Assembly (NCBI GenBank): GCA_022496185.1
Contig: WTXG01000201.1
Coordinates: 1 to 64,000 of the forward strand
DNA length: 64,000 bases
Reading direction: 5' to 3'
From: Multifurca ochricompacta
Lineage: Eukaryota; Basidiomycota; Agaricomycetes; Russulales; Russulaceae
The notes under the pieces were generated by a model. The model was given only the letters and a program-made list of their open reading frames with translations. It had not been told where the DNA came from and made no database searches. Each line of letters starts with the position of its first letter. The stretch's first letter is position 1. Below are positions 47,521 through 58,494 of the stretch, in pieces. The position numbers and the translations under genes are program-made.

Positions 47521-48607
47521 GGAAAAAATAAGTATAGTAGTTTAAAATTCAATAATAATACCCCCCCCCCCCTCCTCCCTCCTGGGAGAGATTATCACCG
47601 TCACCGTCGCAGCGGCGCCGCCGTCGCCATAATATTTTTTTTTGACACACCCACCGCCACTGATAAACACCTGAGGGGGCGAGGTGGAGTAAAATTTTGG
47701 GGGGAGATGGTAACGGCGCCGTTAGTTAGTTGCAACACGTGAGACGGGGGGAGGACAACAAAAACAAAAAACAAAAAAAATAAATTATTGGGTAACCACC
47801 ACCACCACCACCACCCCTTCGTATGTATGTATGGCATTTGGGGCAACATGTATGTGTATATATATATTTGGCGGCGCGGCGAGAGCGATTGAGAAAAAAT
47901 CAATCTTAATTTTTTTATCATTTTATCAAAATCCAATCCGAAAAGAAATTCCTCCCCACCCCGACCTACCCCACTCACTCACCTACTGTTCCCTTTTTTT
48001 TTTTTAAATTAAAATAAATAAATAAACCTTGTAGTGCAACAAGGAAAACGAAGGAACTAATACGACAAAAATAAATAAAATTGGTTGTGTGTGTGTGAGT
48101 AAGAAACAATAAATAAATAAAAACTACCACCACTACCCCCACACACCATCATCCCCCGCCCCCTCACTCCGAAAGGTCAAAGAAAAAAATTAAAAAGAAA
48201 GACCACAATCAATCCCTCTGAACCCCCATTATTTTCTTTTTTTTTTAGTTCTAAAACCACTGGTATATTGCTCTGGTATCAAAACAAAAAAATTCAAAAA
48301 AAAAGAGTAAACCAAAAAAGAAAAAAAAGGAAAGGTAGTTGAGAGTTGTAAAGGTGATGGGGAAATACGGATAAAATAAGAGGTTTCCAAAAAAGCTCTT
48401 TCCCCCTCCCCCCCCTCTCCCCCTCCTCGTACATTATTTCCATGTAGATCAAAAACGAATGACTAGAACATGAAAAGGGTAAAAAAAAAAAAGGAATGTA
48501 AAGGGGAATGAATGAATGAATGGAATATACAAAACAAGGTGAAAAGGAAAGGTGTCTCTCTAATACAGACAGATGCGACGTGGGTCAGTGGACATAGAGT
48601 AGTACTC

Positions 48608-51039
48608 TCACGGTAACGCAGGTTCTGCAAACATCCACACGCCGCCCTATATACAACACAACACACCAACATTGTCATCAGCCATCGCTTCCAAGCAAAA
48701 AAAAAGAAAAAGTCATTACGTACCTTGCTATGGAGTGTAAAGTTGATCGAGGGGTGAATCTTTTCTAAACCCTGACGACCGGGCATTCCAGCCCAGTGCG
48801 CGGGAGGTAGCGCGCCAGCGGGCATAAAGTCTGGGGCGAAACGGAAAGCTTGGAAACGTTGCAGTAGGCGTACAAGGAAGTATCCCGCTTCGTTCAACGC
48901 AAAGTCTTGTCCCAAACACTACAAAACCACACAAAAATCCCCCCAGATCGTCAGGAGAGAAAAGGGAGGAAGGGGGAAAGAGATGGAAATACGCACGACA
49001 CGCGGACCACCATAAAATGGCGAGTACATGAACGGCGTCGTCGCTATCTTGTCAAGAAGTACAGAATCGAACCACCGCTCAGGCCGGAAAAGTTCAGCAT
49101 CGGGTCCCCACAAGTCTGACCGTTTGTGGGCGAGGAGGGATGACATCATGATTTGTGTCTTTGGTGGAAGGTAGAGCTTGCTCGTGCTCGGGATAACTAG
49201 CGGATCATCACGTGATGTGCGTGCGACTAGTGGGGCAGCGGGGAAGAGGCGAAGGGTCTCCTTGAGCACCGCGCGCACTGTACACAGACAAGTCAGTCTG
49301 CTAGCAACCAAAGGACACGCATTTAGTAATTTAAAAAAAACTCACTGTACTCCATCTTCTTGAGGTGAGCATAGCTAGGCGTGCCCGTCTTGCCAAAAGT
49401 TTCAAGGACTTCCTCTCTCAGACGACTACACACATCGGGATGGAGTCCAAGGAGGTATATCACAAAAGTCAGGAGGGAGGACGTCTGCGATACAAGTGTC
49501 AGTTCTCTCTCTCACACAAGTAATGAGTGAACCACTAACAGTGTCTCGCGATGCAATAAGGAAGGTAATAAGTTCATAACGTATGTGTTCGACATCTATG
49601 ACTCGTATCTCAACGCGTGCTATGAAAAAAAAAAAGGAGAGAAACTACGTACCATCAGTCCGATCCGCAAGGTAATCCAAAAAGACGGTATCTTCATCGC
49701 GCGCGCTGACCTTAGCTTCCCCGTTTGCCACTCTGCGCTTAGCCTTTCGCGAGATGGCCTCCCTGACAAGCGGCTCAAGCCAGTCCATAATCACCTGAAT
49801 GGGCTCCTCTGTCTTGTCCTTAAACAGCTCGAGGAGTGGCCAGGTGTTACCTTGCACGCCACGGCGAGTGATGAGCACGGCGACGGTCTCGAACGCGTTG
49901 GTAAACACGTCCCACTCTCCGCCACCATCAGCAGGTGCCGAACCTTTGGGACCAAGGACAACACGCCCGGGTTCAGTGAGTGGCTGGTCAAGAGTGTTCA
50001 GGGCAGTACCCCATAAGAAGAGGGCGGCGGCATCGAGGGTAAAGCGCTGGAGCAAATCCTGAATGTCGATAGGCGCGTAGGTGGCAGCACGATTAGCGAT
50101 AAGATTGAGGGTTTTGGCCGAAGAGTGCTCAAAAATGTGAAAGTCGGATATACGTTCCTTTGTGAAGAAGGGACGGGCGATTTGACGGCCCTGTCAACGA
50201 AAGTGAAGAGAGAGAGAGGAGGGATGAGTCCGGAAAAAGAGCGGAAAGAAGCGAAAGTTCGCACGATTCTCCACTGCTCTCCTTCGCTAGAGATTGGTGA
50301 GTATAAAGGTAATCAAAAAGAAGCGTGATATAACGCACGCGTTGAAGAGACCCGTTCCGAGAAGTTTGTCGCTGTTAAAGGGTGACGGGCGCTTGATAAG
50401 AATGAAAAACGCCGAGAGATATTGACAAATTAAAAGGGAGGACATACATGCGTTCGTGCCATAGAATACCCTTCTCGAAGTGGGTGAAGCCGGTATGGGC
50501 AACGAACCTGAAGACTTTCTCGTCCATGGAAATAATCTAATTCGAGGTTGTCAGTAACCTGACTTGACCCGCTTCCCCCCCCCCCCCGTCCGCGGGAGAA
50601 GGACCATACGGAGATGGCTCACCTGATCATCCCAGAAGAACCTCGTGTTAAGGGTCGTGCAGCCATATTCCTCGAAGAGGTCTGCGAAGCCTTGTAAAAC
50701 GTATCCACTCTCGAACGACTTGAGTAAGCGCAAGACGATGTCGAGGTTGCCTGGCCAGCGACCGGTAACTTTAGTAATGGGTTGAGCGCCCAATTGGGCA
50801 GCTTCACGATCCTGAACCCATAAAGTATAACGCGAGCGCAAAGCGATGGTGATGGGAATGCTTAATAGAGCAAGAGGTAAGGATAGCCAAAATGAGAACG
50901 ATGATGGCCAAGTGGAACGCAAGAGGAGGAAGGTCAAGAGGGGTGGGGCGATGAGTGCCTTGCCCAGGGAGAGGAGGATACGCTTGCGATAGTCTGGAAT
51001 TATTTTCTCAAATGCCGTGAGTTCGCGACGGGGTGTCAT
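48608..51039 (-). CDS. Cytochrome P450, CYP63-like monooxygenase
   Basis: A membrane-anchored haem monooxygenase similar to the white-rot CYP63 group, which hydroxylates alkanes, fatty acids and aromatic compounds. Exons (descending): 51039-50623, 50536-50448, 50371-50339 (33 nt), 50286-50265 (22 nt), 50190-49653, 49595-49540, 49484-49346, 49277-48997, 48918-48724, 48646-48608; 602 residues, no frame errors. The N-terminus has two hydrophobic stretches (about residues 23-70). LIASRDTTSS is the I-helix oxygen-binding motif, split by an intron; KETLRLFPA gives the ExxR pair, FRPERW the PERF-type motif, and FYGGPRVCLGQ the haem loop with Cys526, also split by an intron. The short exons and split motifs mean automatic models could miss the middle. 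Confidence 0.92.
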
Positions 51040-51459
51040 GGTGTGAGTGTATGCGTTTGACGAGGAACAAGTTATGAACGCAACGCGTAGAGGGGAGGGG
51101 GCGAGGGACGGGACGGGGGGGATGGGATGGGATAGGGGAGAATGAACTCAAACGGTCCGAGTATCCGCGAGAGAGAGAGAGAGGGAGAGGGAGAGAGAGA
51201 GAGGAAGGGGGAAAGGGATTTCCGGATTCACAAAGTGGGCGCAAACGTGGAGACTTGTTGCCCCTTCATATGAGTAAGTGAAGGGAAGTGAGAGAGGGAC
51301 TGACTTACTCGTAAAACGAAGGAGGGGCGTGGTTGTACAGAGTAATTGAATGACGCTAACTTCCGGAAAGGAGAAAGAAGGAAGGAAGGAAGGAAGGAAG
51401 AGAAATGAGGGTGTGTAAAGGAGGAAGGAGGAAGGAGGGAGGAAAGAAAAAAAGAGAAA

Positions 51460-51492
51460 TAGAAAGAGAAATAGAAATAGAAATAGAAATAG
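51460..51492. repeat. AGAAAT hexanucleotide repeat
   Basis: Four to five imperfect AGAAAT units upstream of the CYP63-like gene. Confidence 0.8.
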
Positions 51493-53558
51493 ATAGTTTA
51501 TTATCAGAAAGGGGATGAGAGGGCAGCCGAGGAAAGATGATGAGTTAGCAGACAATCAACCAAGAAAGAGTGTGACCCCACTCACTCCCCACTCCCCCTC
51601 CCCCTTCCCCTCCCCCCTTTGCCCGATCTTTTAGAAGCCCTTTACGTCCGCCCCGTACAGTTGGGTGTCACGCAACCATCGCCGGTCTTACCGTATATTG
51701 TACCTTGAACGGCACAAAAAAAAATTGGTCTGATAGAATTCCTGTGGAAAGCTTAAAAAATAAAACGTGAGAGGTAGATCTTACTCTCTGTCTCTCTGTC
51801 TCTGTCTCTGTCTCTCTAACCTCCCTCTCCCTCATCTCATCAGTCATCTTCTTGAACTTGAACGGAAGCAAAGCGGAATTAAAAAAAAACAAAATTGAAT
51901 ATGAATTAAGCACGTGGAAAGAGAGTTGAAGTTGAGTGTGGTGTAGTGTGGTGGTGGAAGAGTTCAAAGGGAAGACGGAAATGGAAAAGAGGTGACGACC
52001 TTTTGGCATCCTCGCTTACTTCTTTTGGACTTTGGAATATAAAATAATTTCAACTCAAGTCGCCTATTTCCCAGTATTTGGTTATTTCGTTAAACCGCCG
52101 ACCCGACACGACATTATTCGGAAATTAGTTTGTGTCAATATAAAACTGGTTACATGTCATAACCTGTCATGCTCATAATCATATCATACATATCAATTAT
52201 CAATATCAATATCAATTATCATAATCATTATCCGTATTCCGTATCTGTATCTGTATCCGTATCCGTATCCCAACCCCGTATCTCATTATCAAGCAAGACA
52301 TGTGGTACCCGTGATAGAGCTTGTACTCAAACAGAACAAGAATAAAATAAAATAAAATAAAAACAGACGTGCTCACATCATCACCGCCATCATCATCATC
52401 TATCATCCACTTGGGGAAGAAACAGCAGTTCATCCTGCTGCTCCATATAGATTACTCTGCATCCTGGCATGGCAGTGTGAGAGCCATGTCGACACATCAT
52501 CCTGCCCAGCCTTAATGGTCCTATCTTCGGTGATTCTGCGGGTCCGTCCACTGGCTGAATATGTTGTCATCATCTTCTCCTTCCAACATTCGTCTCTTGT
52601 CGCTAGCTAGATTTGTCACTGCTGCCATTGTTGCCGCTAACTACTGATGACGATGATGATGATGATGATGATATACCTCCGACGACGCTTGGTCAGTACA
52701 ACCACTCTTTGGCGGGTGGGTACAGGTATTTGTAGTCATGAATACGTATTATTCGAAAGGACCCTTTGGTTGCCCTCCGCCTCAACCGACGACACGTGTG
52801 TGATCCGACATACTCGTCGCCCGCGGACACATACCAAAAATACTTCTTCCCACCACCACCACCACCACCACAACAACAACAACAACAACAACCCCCCTTC
52901 CCACAGCCACAACCTACCAGGATCGTCATCCATCAATGCCACCGTTGACTAGTTTATCCACCGGCTGTCACTACCGCCACCATCCATAACTATAACTTGC
53001 GGCGCAAGGGCAAACGGCGTTAACTCTAACGATAGGGGGGGGCGGACGGAGGGGATGTTGGGGCCGCGGGCTGTCTCGGATGCTCCACCTCCCTCCGACA
53101 CAGACGGCCTCCGCGTCTTACCACGTGGGGTCATCCCGACAGAGGAGGGGAAGCAGAAGCTGGTGGGCACACATAGTTCGTCCACCCCCCCCGTCCCATT
53201 CCCTTCGTGGTTTGGGTCTGTCTCTCTTCTGAATCTTCTTAAAACCCGATTTCATCATCATCATCATCATCATCTTGTATTTCGTAAAAAAAAAACCCCA
53301 GTAAATCGGAGAGAGAGACAGTGAGTGAGAAACTCGCTACGATTCATAAACCCCACTGGGTTTAGCTAGGCTGGACCGTCTTCGTGTGCGCACGAACGGA
53401 GTAATACTTGACTTTGGGGGATAAGTTTAGATGGAAACAGAGTAGAAGAAGACCCATACTTTCTTGGGTAAAGGAAGAGGAGAGAGGGAGGGGGAAAAAG
53501 GCGAAACCATTTAATCGTCATGTCATTCTTTTTTTCCTTCTTTCATGAATCAAAACAA

Positions 53559-53590
53559 ATCAATCAATCAATCAATCAATCAATCAGTCA
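53559..53590. repeat. CAAT microsatellite
   Basis: About seven CAAT units in spacer. Confidence 0.85.
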
Positions 53591-54017
53591 ATCCAAAGAG
53601 CGTTTATATATTATTATTATTATGAATTATATAGCCGTTTTATATAAATAATTTATTTTTCCACACCCACACCCAAAGTGAGTTAAGTGTGTGTTGTATG
53701 AGTGAAGTGATTAACCCCTACCTTCCATACGATCGAGAATTAAAATAAACTAAAAAAATCGGACTTTGTCTTCTTCCCATGAACGGTCCGCCGATCTCCA
53801 GTCCACGTGATGGTAGATGGCAGATACACCCGTCGCGGAAGCGTAACGGGAAATCTTCTTTTCTTTCTTTCTTTTCTTTCTTTTAAAAAAACCTACCTAA
53901 GCATCCTCACGAACATAGGTATTATTCACTGTCTTTAAGCAAGCAAGGAACAACACCAAAAAAAATAACAACGTCCAAGCAGTTTTTTTTTTTTTGGAAA
54001 CTCAAACCCCGGAGGGG

Positions 54018-54035
54018 AGGGGGGGGGGGGGGGGA
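54018..54035. repeat. Long G homopolymer
   Basis: A run of about eighteen G in a region with other long G, A and T runs. Confidence 0.75.
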
Positions 54036-54803
54036 ACAAGAAGACAATGCACGACGACAACGCAGATAGGCGGAAAAAAAAACCGGTCTTTTTTTTTTTG
54101 CAAAGACACAGGGGGTTGGTTGATTGTGGAAAAAAAAAAAGACTATCACCGTTCGGCACCGGTACGTCAATCCAAATCTATCGTTCGTCGCCGTCGTCGT
54201 CGTCGTTGTCGCCATTGTCATTCGTCACCATAACCCCTCCTCCTCCCCCCTGACCCTGACCCCTGACTGACTATCATCCTATCAGCACCAAAGCCACACC
54301 ATTTCTTTCCCCTCCCCTCCCCTTCCCATGAGCTAGAGTCGTTTCCAAGAAACAAAAAAAAAAAAAGATGACGATGACAAAGGATGTCGACCAGGACCAG
54401 TCGGCCATATAGAAACGTAATAAATAACGTTGAATGAGACGTCTCAATTTTTTTTTTTTGGTATTTTATGGTTGAGACTTTAAATTTTTTTTTTTTTTTC
54501 AAACGGGTGCAAGACGTCGGTCACACCCGCGCGCGCTGCTCCCCCTCCCCCCCTGCGTCAACACGTAGATTGCGTTGTTGTCTATTCTTTTTTTAAGGAC
54601 ACACAACAAGTGGAAATCCCCCTCCCCTCAAAGTAAGAAAGTTGGTTGGGTTATAGAGACTCGTGACGACGACGTGATCACATGAAATTTCTCCCCCAAA
54701 AAAACAAACAAAAAACAAACAAATGATAACTAACTAAATATGTCGCAAACAACCATATCTAAAAAACAAACACCCCCCCCCTTCCAAAAAAGTGTTCAAA
54801 TGT

Positions 54804-56971
54804 TCACAGACAATGCAAGAAGAACTTCCTCTCGCCGCTCTAAAAAAAAGAGAATGATCAATTTTCCAATCTTTTTCTTTTTTTTTTTTTGGTTTTGTTT
54901 CCTCTGATGTACGGGAAGAGGAAAAAGGGGAAAAGGAGAGAGAGATAAAAAAAAAAAACACTACTCACTTCTGTGCGCACCTCAGCCAATAGATTATCCT
55001 CGTCCATGAATATACCTTCGCATCCAGGGTAAGGCGTAATAGTCTCGACGTACGGCATCCTCGTCTCCACATCGTCGCAGAACCATTCCCCAGCAGGGTA
55101 CACCGACGGCTTCGTGACGACCTTTAAAACACTCCCACATTCCATCTCCACTTCTCTACCCTCACCCTCACCCCCACTCCCACCCCCTTCCACCGAACCT
55201 GTCCGTGCGAACGCCAATCCGACCCTGAACGGATTATAATCCCTCATGGTGATCCGCGCCATCGGATGCGATCGTCCGACCGTCGCTCTTCGCTCGCCTA
55301 CTAGAGAACCCCAGGTGAGAGAGTCGTGTTCCAATATACGAGTGCTCGAGGGTCCCCACTCTTCCCATGATACCACACGAGTTCCCTCTACCGACCACCC
55401 TCTTCCTTCTCCCTCCTGATCAGGAGCAGCAGCAGCAGCAGCAGGGGCGAACAGGAGTAGCGTACGACACCGCACGGAGAGGTCGATGGTACGAAAATAA
55501 CCCGATCTGGCATGGATGTGCATCACCACGCTGATAATACCTTCTGGGGGTATAGACCTTAAATGACGACGTATCCCCTTCCCCTGTTGTCGATTCGAAG
55601 AAGCCAAAGGGGGTTGTTGTTGCGACGGAGGCGGCGCTAGCGGCGACGTAGAAATTATCGCCGTCCCCGCGGGTGGACGTTTTTTCGAGAAGAGCGCGTG
55701 ACCGGGATGTTCTCCGAAGCACGTTGCCCAACGCATGCACGCGCCTTGGGAAAGAGCGGGGAGCGAAAGTACGCATACTGTTTCGAGAGTTGGGTTAGGT
55801 CCGCCTATGTTGGTCAGGCGACACAGCTCGAGGGCCGGGTCACCCAACCGAACCAGCAGGATAATATCTTCCGATAAGACTGATAAGACAGAGCCATATA
55901 CGCCCGCGTCGCTGCGACGGAGCTACAATAGCAAACAAATAAAAAAATAAAGGAAAAGAGAGATGGGATTGGTAACCGAAGGGGAGAGATACGCCGCGGA
56001 TATGAAGCAGCAGGGTAAAGAACTCACCTCGGACACCCAGCCTTCTTTCCATGCGATCAAGTAGATGTTGCATAGCGTACCCTCATGAGCGTGAGAGAAT
56101 ATCGGACCTCCAACCCAGTATAGGATGTAGTCACCGATGACTTCTGTATCTGATAGGTTATACGCCGATGCGCCAGCGACGGTGACTTCTAATGTCGGTC
56201 GAGATGCCAACGGGTGTGGCTTGCCGGTGCTGAAACCCATGGGACAGATCTTTAAAGTCGTCCATTGACGATCGAGGGTTGCGGGTGCCCTAGGCGACAC
56301 GAACGAAAAAACGAATTGAGCGAGTCCTGTACAGAGTAGGCGGAAGAGGGGAAGAAGGGTGGGAGGGAAGAGGAAGAAAGGAGGAAGGTGGGAGGAGGAA
56401 GGAAGGAGGAGGAAGGAAGGAGGGAGAGGGAGAGGGAGGAGAAGCGTAACCGGTTTACGCACGAGATGGCGACGACGAGATCGAGCTCCGAAGCAAAGGC
56501 AAACACGAGGACGTTGGGGGTATCGATATCAATGGTAGTCCAACGGGCAGCTTCGGCGTGTAAACAGGACCCAGCACGCATGTCTAGAAACGAGTAACCG
56601 GCTGGCCATCCGTATCCCTCGCGGATAATGACAAAGTATCGACCGAAGGAAAATTCCACGGGGCGCCCGTTGGGTGAAGTTATGGGCGCATCGATGCGTG
56701 TGGTCGGTTCACGAAGGTCCATCTCTGCCCAGGCGGTCTCCCATCGTTGAAGCGCGTCGAGACGTTCGGGTAGGGAAAGGCCAGGTTCGAGCGGATCTGA
56801 GACGCCGGATTGAGCGGTACGAAGGATGTATTGAATGAATTGTGAGTCGACGATGAGCGCGTTCAGTTTGCGGCATGTGCGTCTACATGTGGAGATATCT
56901 TCTGCGCAGAGATTTGAGATGATCTCGAGGAGAAGTTCGTTGGAAAGATTGAAGATGGGTGGAAATGTCAT
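54804..56971 (-). CDS. F-box family protein (member at 55-57 kb)
   Basis: A fifth member of the intron-rich F-box family. Exons (descending): 56971-56463, 56289-56028, 55922-54969 and a tentative last exon 54839-54804; about 586 residues. The F-box reads LSNELLLEIISNLCAEDIS, then RTCRKLNALIVDSQF. Exon 2 carries GFSTGKPHPLASRPTLEV and ends NIYLIAWKEG. Exon 3 has VLSEDIILLVRL, SGYFRTIDLSVRCR, VVSWEEWGPSST and MRDYNPFRVGLAF, in the family order. The first intron uses GTGCGT and CCTAG; a nearby alternative pair would break frame. Exon 3 has an Ala run coded by GCA/GCT repeats at about 55425-55445 and Gly/Glu-rich linkers. The end of the gene is the least sure part. Confidence 0.8.
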
Positions 56972-58494
56972 CGTTACACTCGCGAGAGGGATTGATCTTA
57001 AGAGAGTAAAAGCAAAAGAAAGAAAGAAAAAAAAAGATAAAATTAAAATTAAAAAAAAAAAACCAAAAAACCCAAACCAAAAGAAAAGAAAAGAAAAGGA
57101 AAAAAAACCAACCCCTCGGAGGCCTCTTAGTAGCTTGGCTTGGCTTTAGATTTCAGGTAGTCCAGGTTCAGGGCTGTCTCGTTGGGAGAGAGATGATGAT
57201 GACAACATGTCATGTAAGTGTAATGTAGTGCAACATGATGAACGCGTTTTTCATTTTCTTTGAACGTTCAGACTCAGAAGTAGGTGAGGCGAGGAATCCA
57301 TGCGTATAATTACAACATTTTAGTTTTTAGTTCACATTGTTAACAAGCTCACCACCGGACAACACGGGAGCACGAATATACACAATATAATAAATAGATA
57401 ATGGTGAGGGTGAGGGAAAGGGTGAGTGGTGAGTCTATCTATCATACTCTGTTGTGTTGCACACACACACAACATACATACGGGATAACTATCGTGTGTG
57501 TGTGTGGCACAGTGGCACAGAGATCTGAAACAGGACAAGGGCTAGACCTCCCCATCTCCCCCATCACAACACCTCGAGGGACGGGACGGGTGTGTGAGAA
57601 TGAGATAATTAAATCTGTCTGTCAAAGTGGTGCCGCGCCGTTCTATTCTTTTTTATTTTTATTTTTATGGCTGCATGCTGCATTACCCTTCGCGGTGGAA
57701 TTATCTTTCTCTCTTAATCTTATAAGTCTTGTCTCAGATGTTCTGTTTGTTTGTTTTATATTTTATATTTTATATTTTCAAGCAAGAGAAGAAGAGAGCG
57801 GACGAGGAACGGCAATACGGAAGGAGATAGCGTGGGAAATGATTGACTGACTTGTTGGCTTTGCTTTGCTTGTGAGATGAGACAAATTTGATTTATTTGA
57901 TTATTTGATGTGGGTGTATGCGTTGTGTTTATGTTTTGTGATGTGATTGTGGTTTGCGGTTGGTTGGTTGGTAGTAGTTGTGCCTAAGTGCTTTTAGTGC
58001 TTTTAGTACTCCTCCGTGTCTTCGTGCCTGTGTTTGCTGTACTCGCTGCTTCTTTATTTATGCTCCGGCTATGGACTACGCTCACACTTGGCTCTCAGTT
58101 TCAACTGGTTGGCTGGCTATGTAAGTACGAATCAAATCCAATTTACTGGGTGAAACATTCGTGTGTGTCGGATAACACAAGGCGAAACCGCCGAGTCAAT
58201 CCCACATTGGCTTGGTCCTACACAAGACCGTTTGGCTGAATACATCCGCTACTCAATTGTTATGTTCTTCACACTTCGACCCTGCCTTTCCCCGTCTACT
58301 TTTATCTAGAGGCCTCGTTTTCGTCCATCCCCTCTCCTCCTCTCCTCCCCCGTTCTCCCTTTCCTTCTCTCTCCCCTCTTTTCCTCTCCCCTACATCCCT
58401 ATACACATACATACACCCCATACACCCCATCCACTGCTCCTGCACCCTTCAGCAAGCCGGGAAATTGCACTTTATTGCTCCTCATTTTGCTGCC
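56972..58494. other. Divergent spacer between F-box and P450 genes
   Basis: A-rich near 57020-57110, GT/CA repeats near 57460-57505, TATTTTA units near 57755-57775, and a CT-rich stretch just before the P450 ATG (58320-58440), typical of a fungal core promoter. No gene supported. Confidence 0.5.

Larger units (their letters stand above)
43234..48607. other. Long region without a confident gene
   Basis: About 5.4 kb. It holds T16 near 44141-44156, GT repeats near 44742 and 45645, AG repeats near 45095, 46373 and 47499-47520, a CCTGA repeat at 47201-47227, CCACCA near 47800 and C12 near 47562. A 57-codon open plus-strand stretch at 44154-44324 has normal amino-acid composition but no recognised family. 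Everything else is low-complexity. No TE-like ends were seen. Confidence 0.45.
51040..54803. other. Long repeat-rich spacer
   Basis: About 3.8 kb without a supported gene. It includes AAGG units at 51376-51400, AGAAAT units at 51460-51492, TCTG units near 51785, TATCCG units near 52235-52270, a GAT repeat near 52650, a CCA/CAA block at 52850-52892, CAAT units at 53559-53590 and G18 near 54018-54035. Frames rich in His, Asn, Pro or Gln here come from those repeats. Confidence 0.5.

Noticed and set aside
52647..52952. His/Asn- or Pro/Gln-rich frames
   Set aside because: Products of GAT, CCA and CAA repeats without a conserved block.
56252..56462. Read-through continuation of the F-box gene at 55-57 kb past 56463
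   Set aside because: The low-complexity LLP/SSS run is an intron; splicing GTGCGT to CCTAG restores the family blocks in frame.
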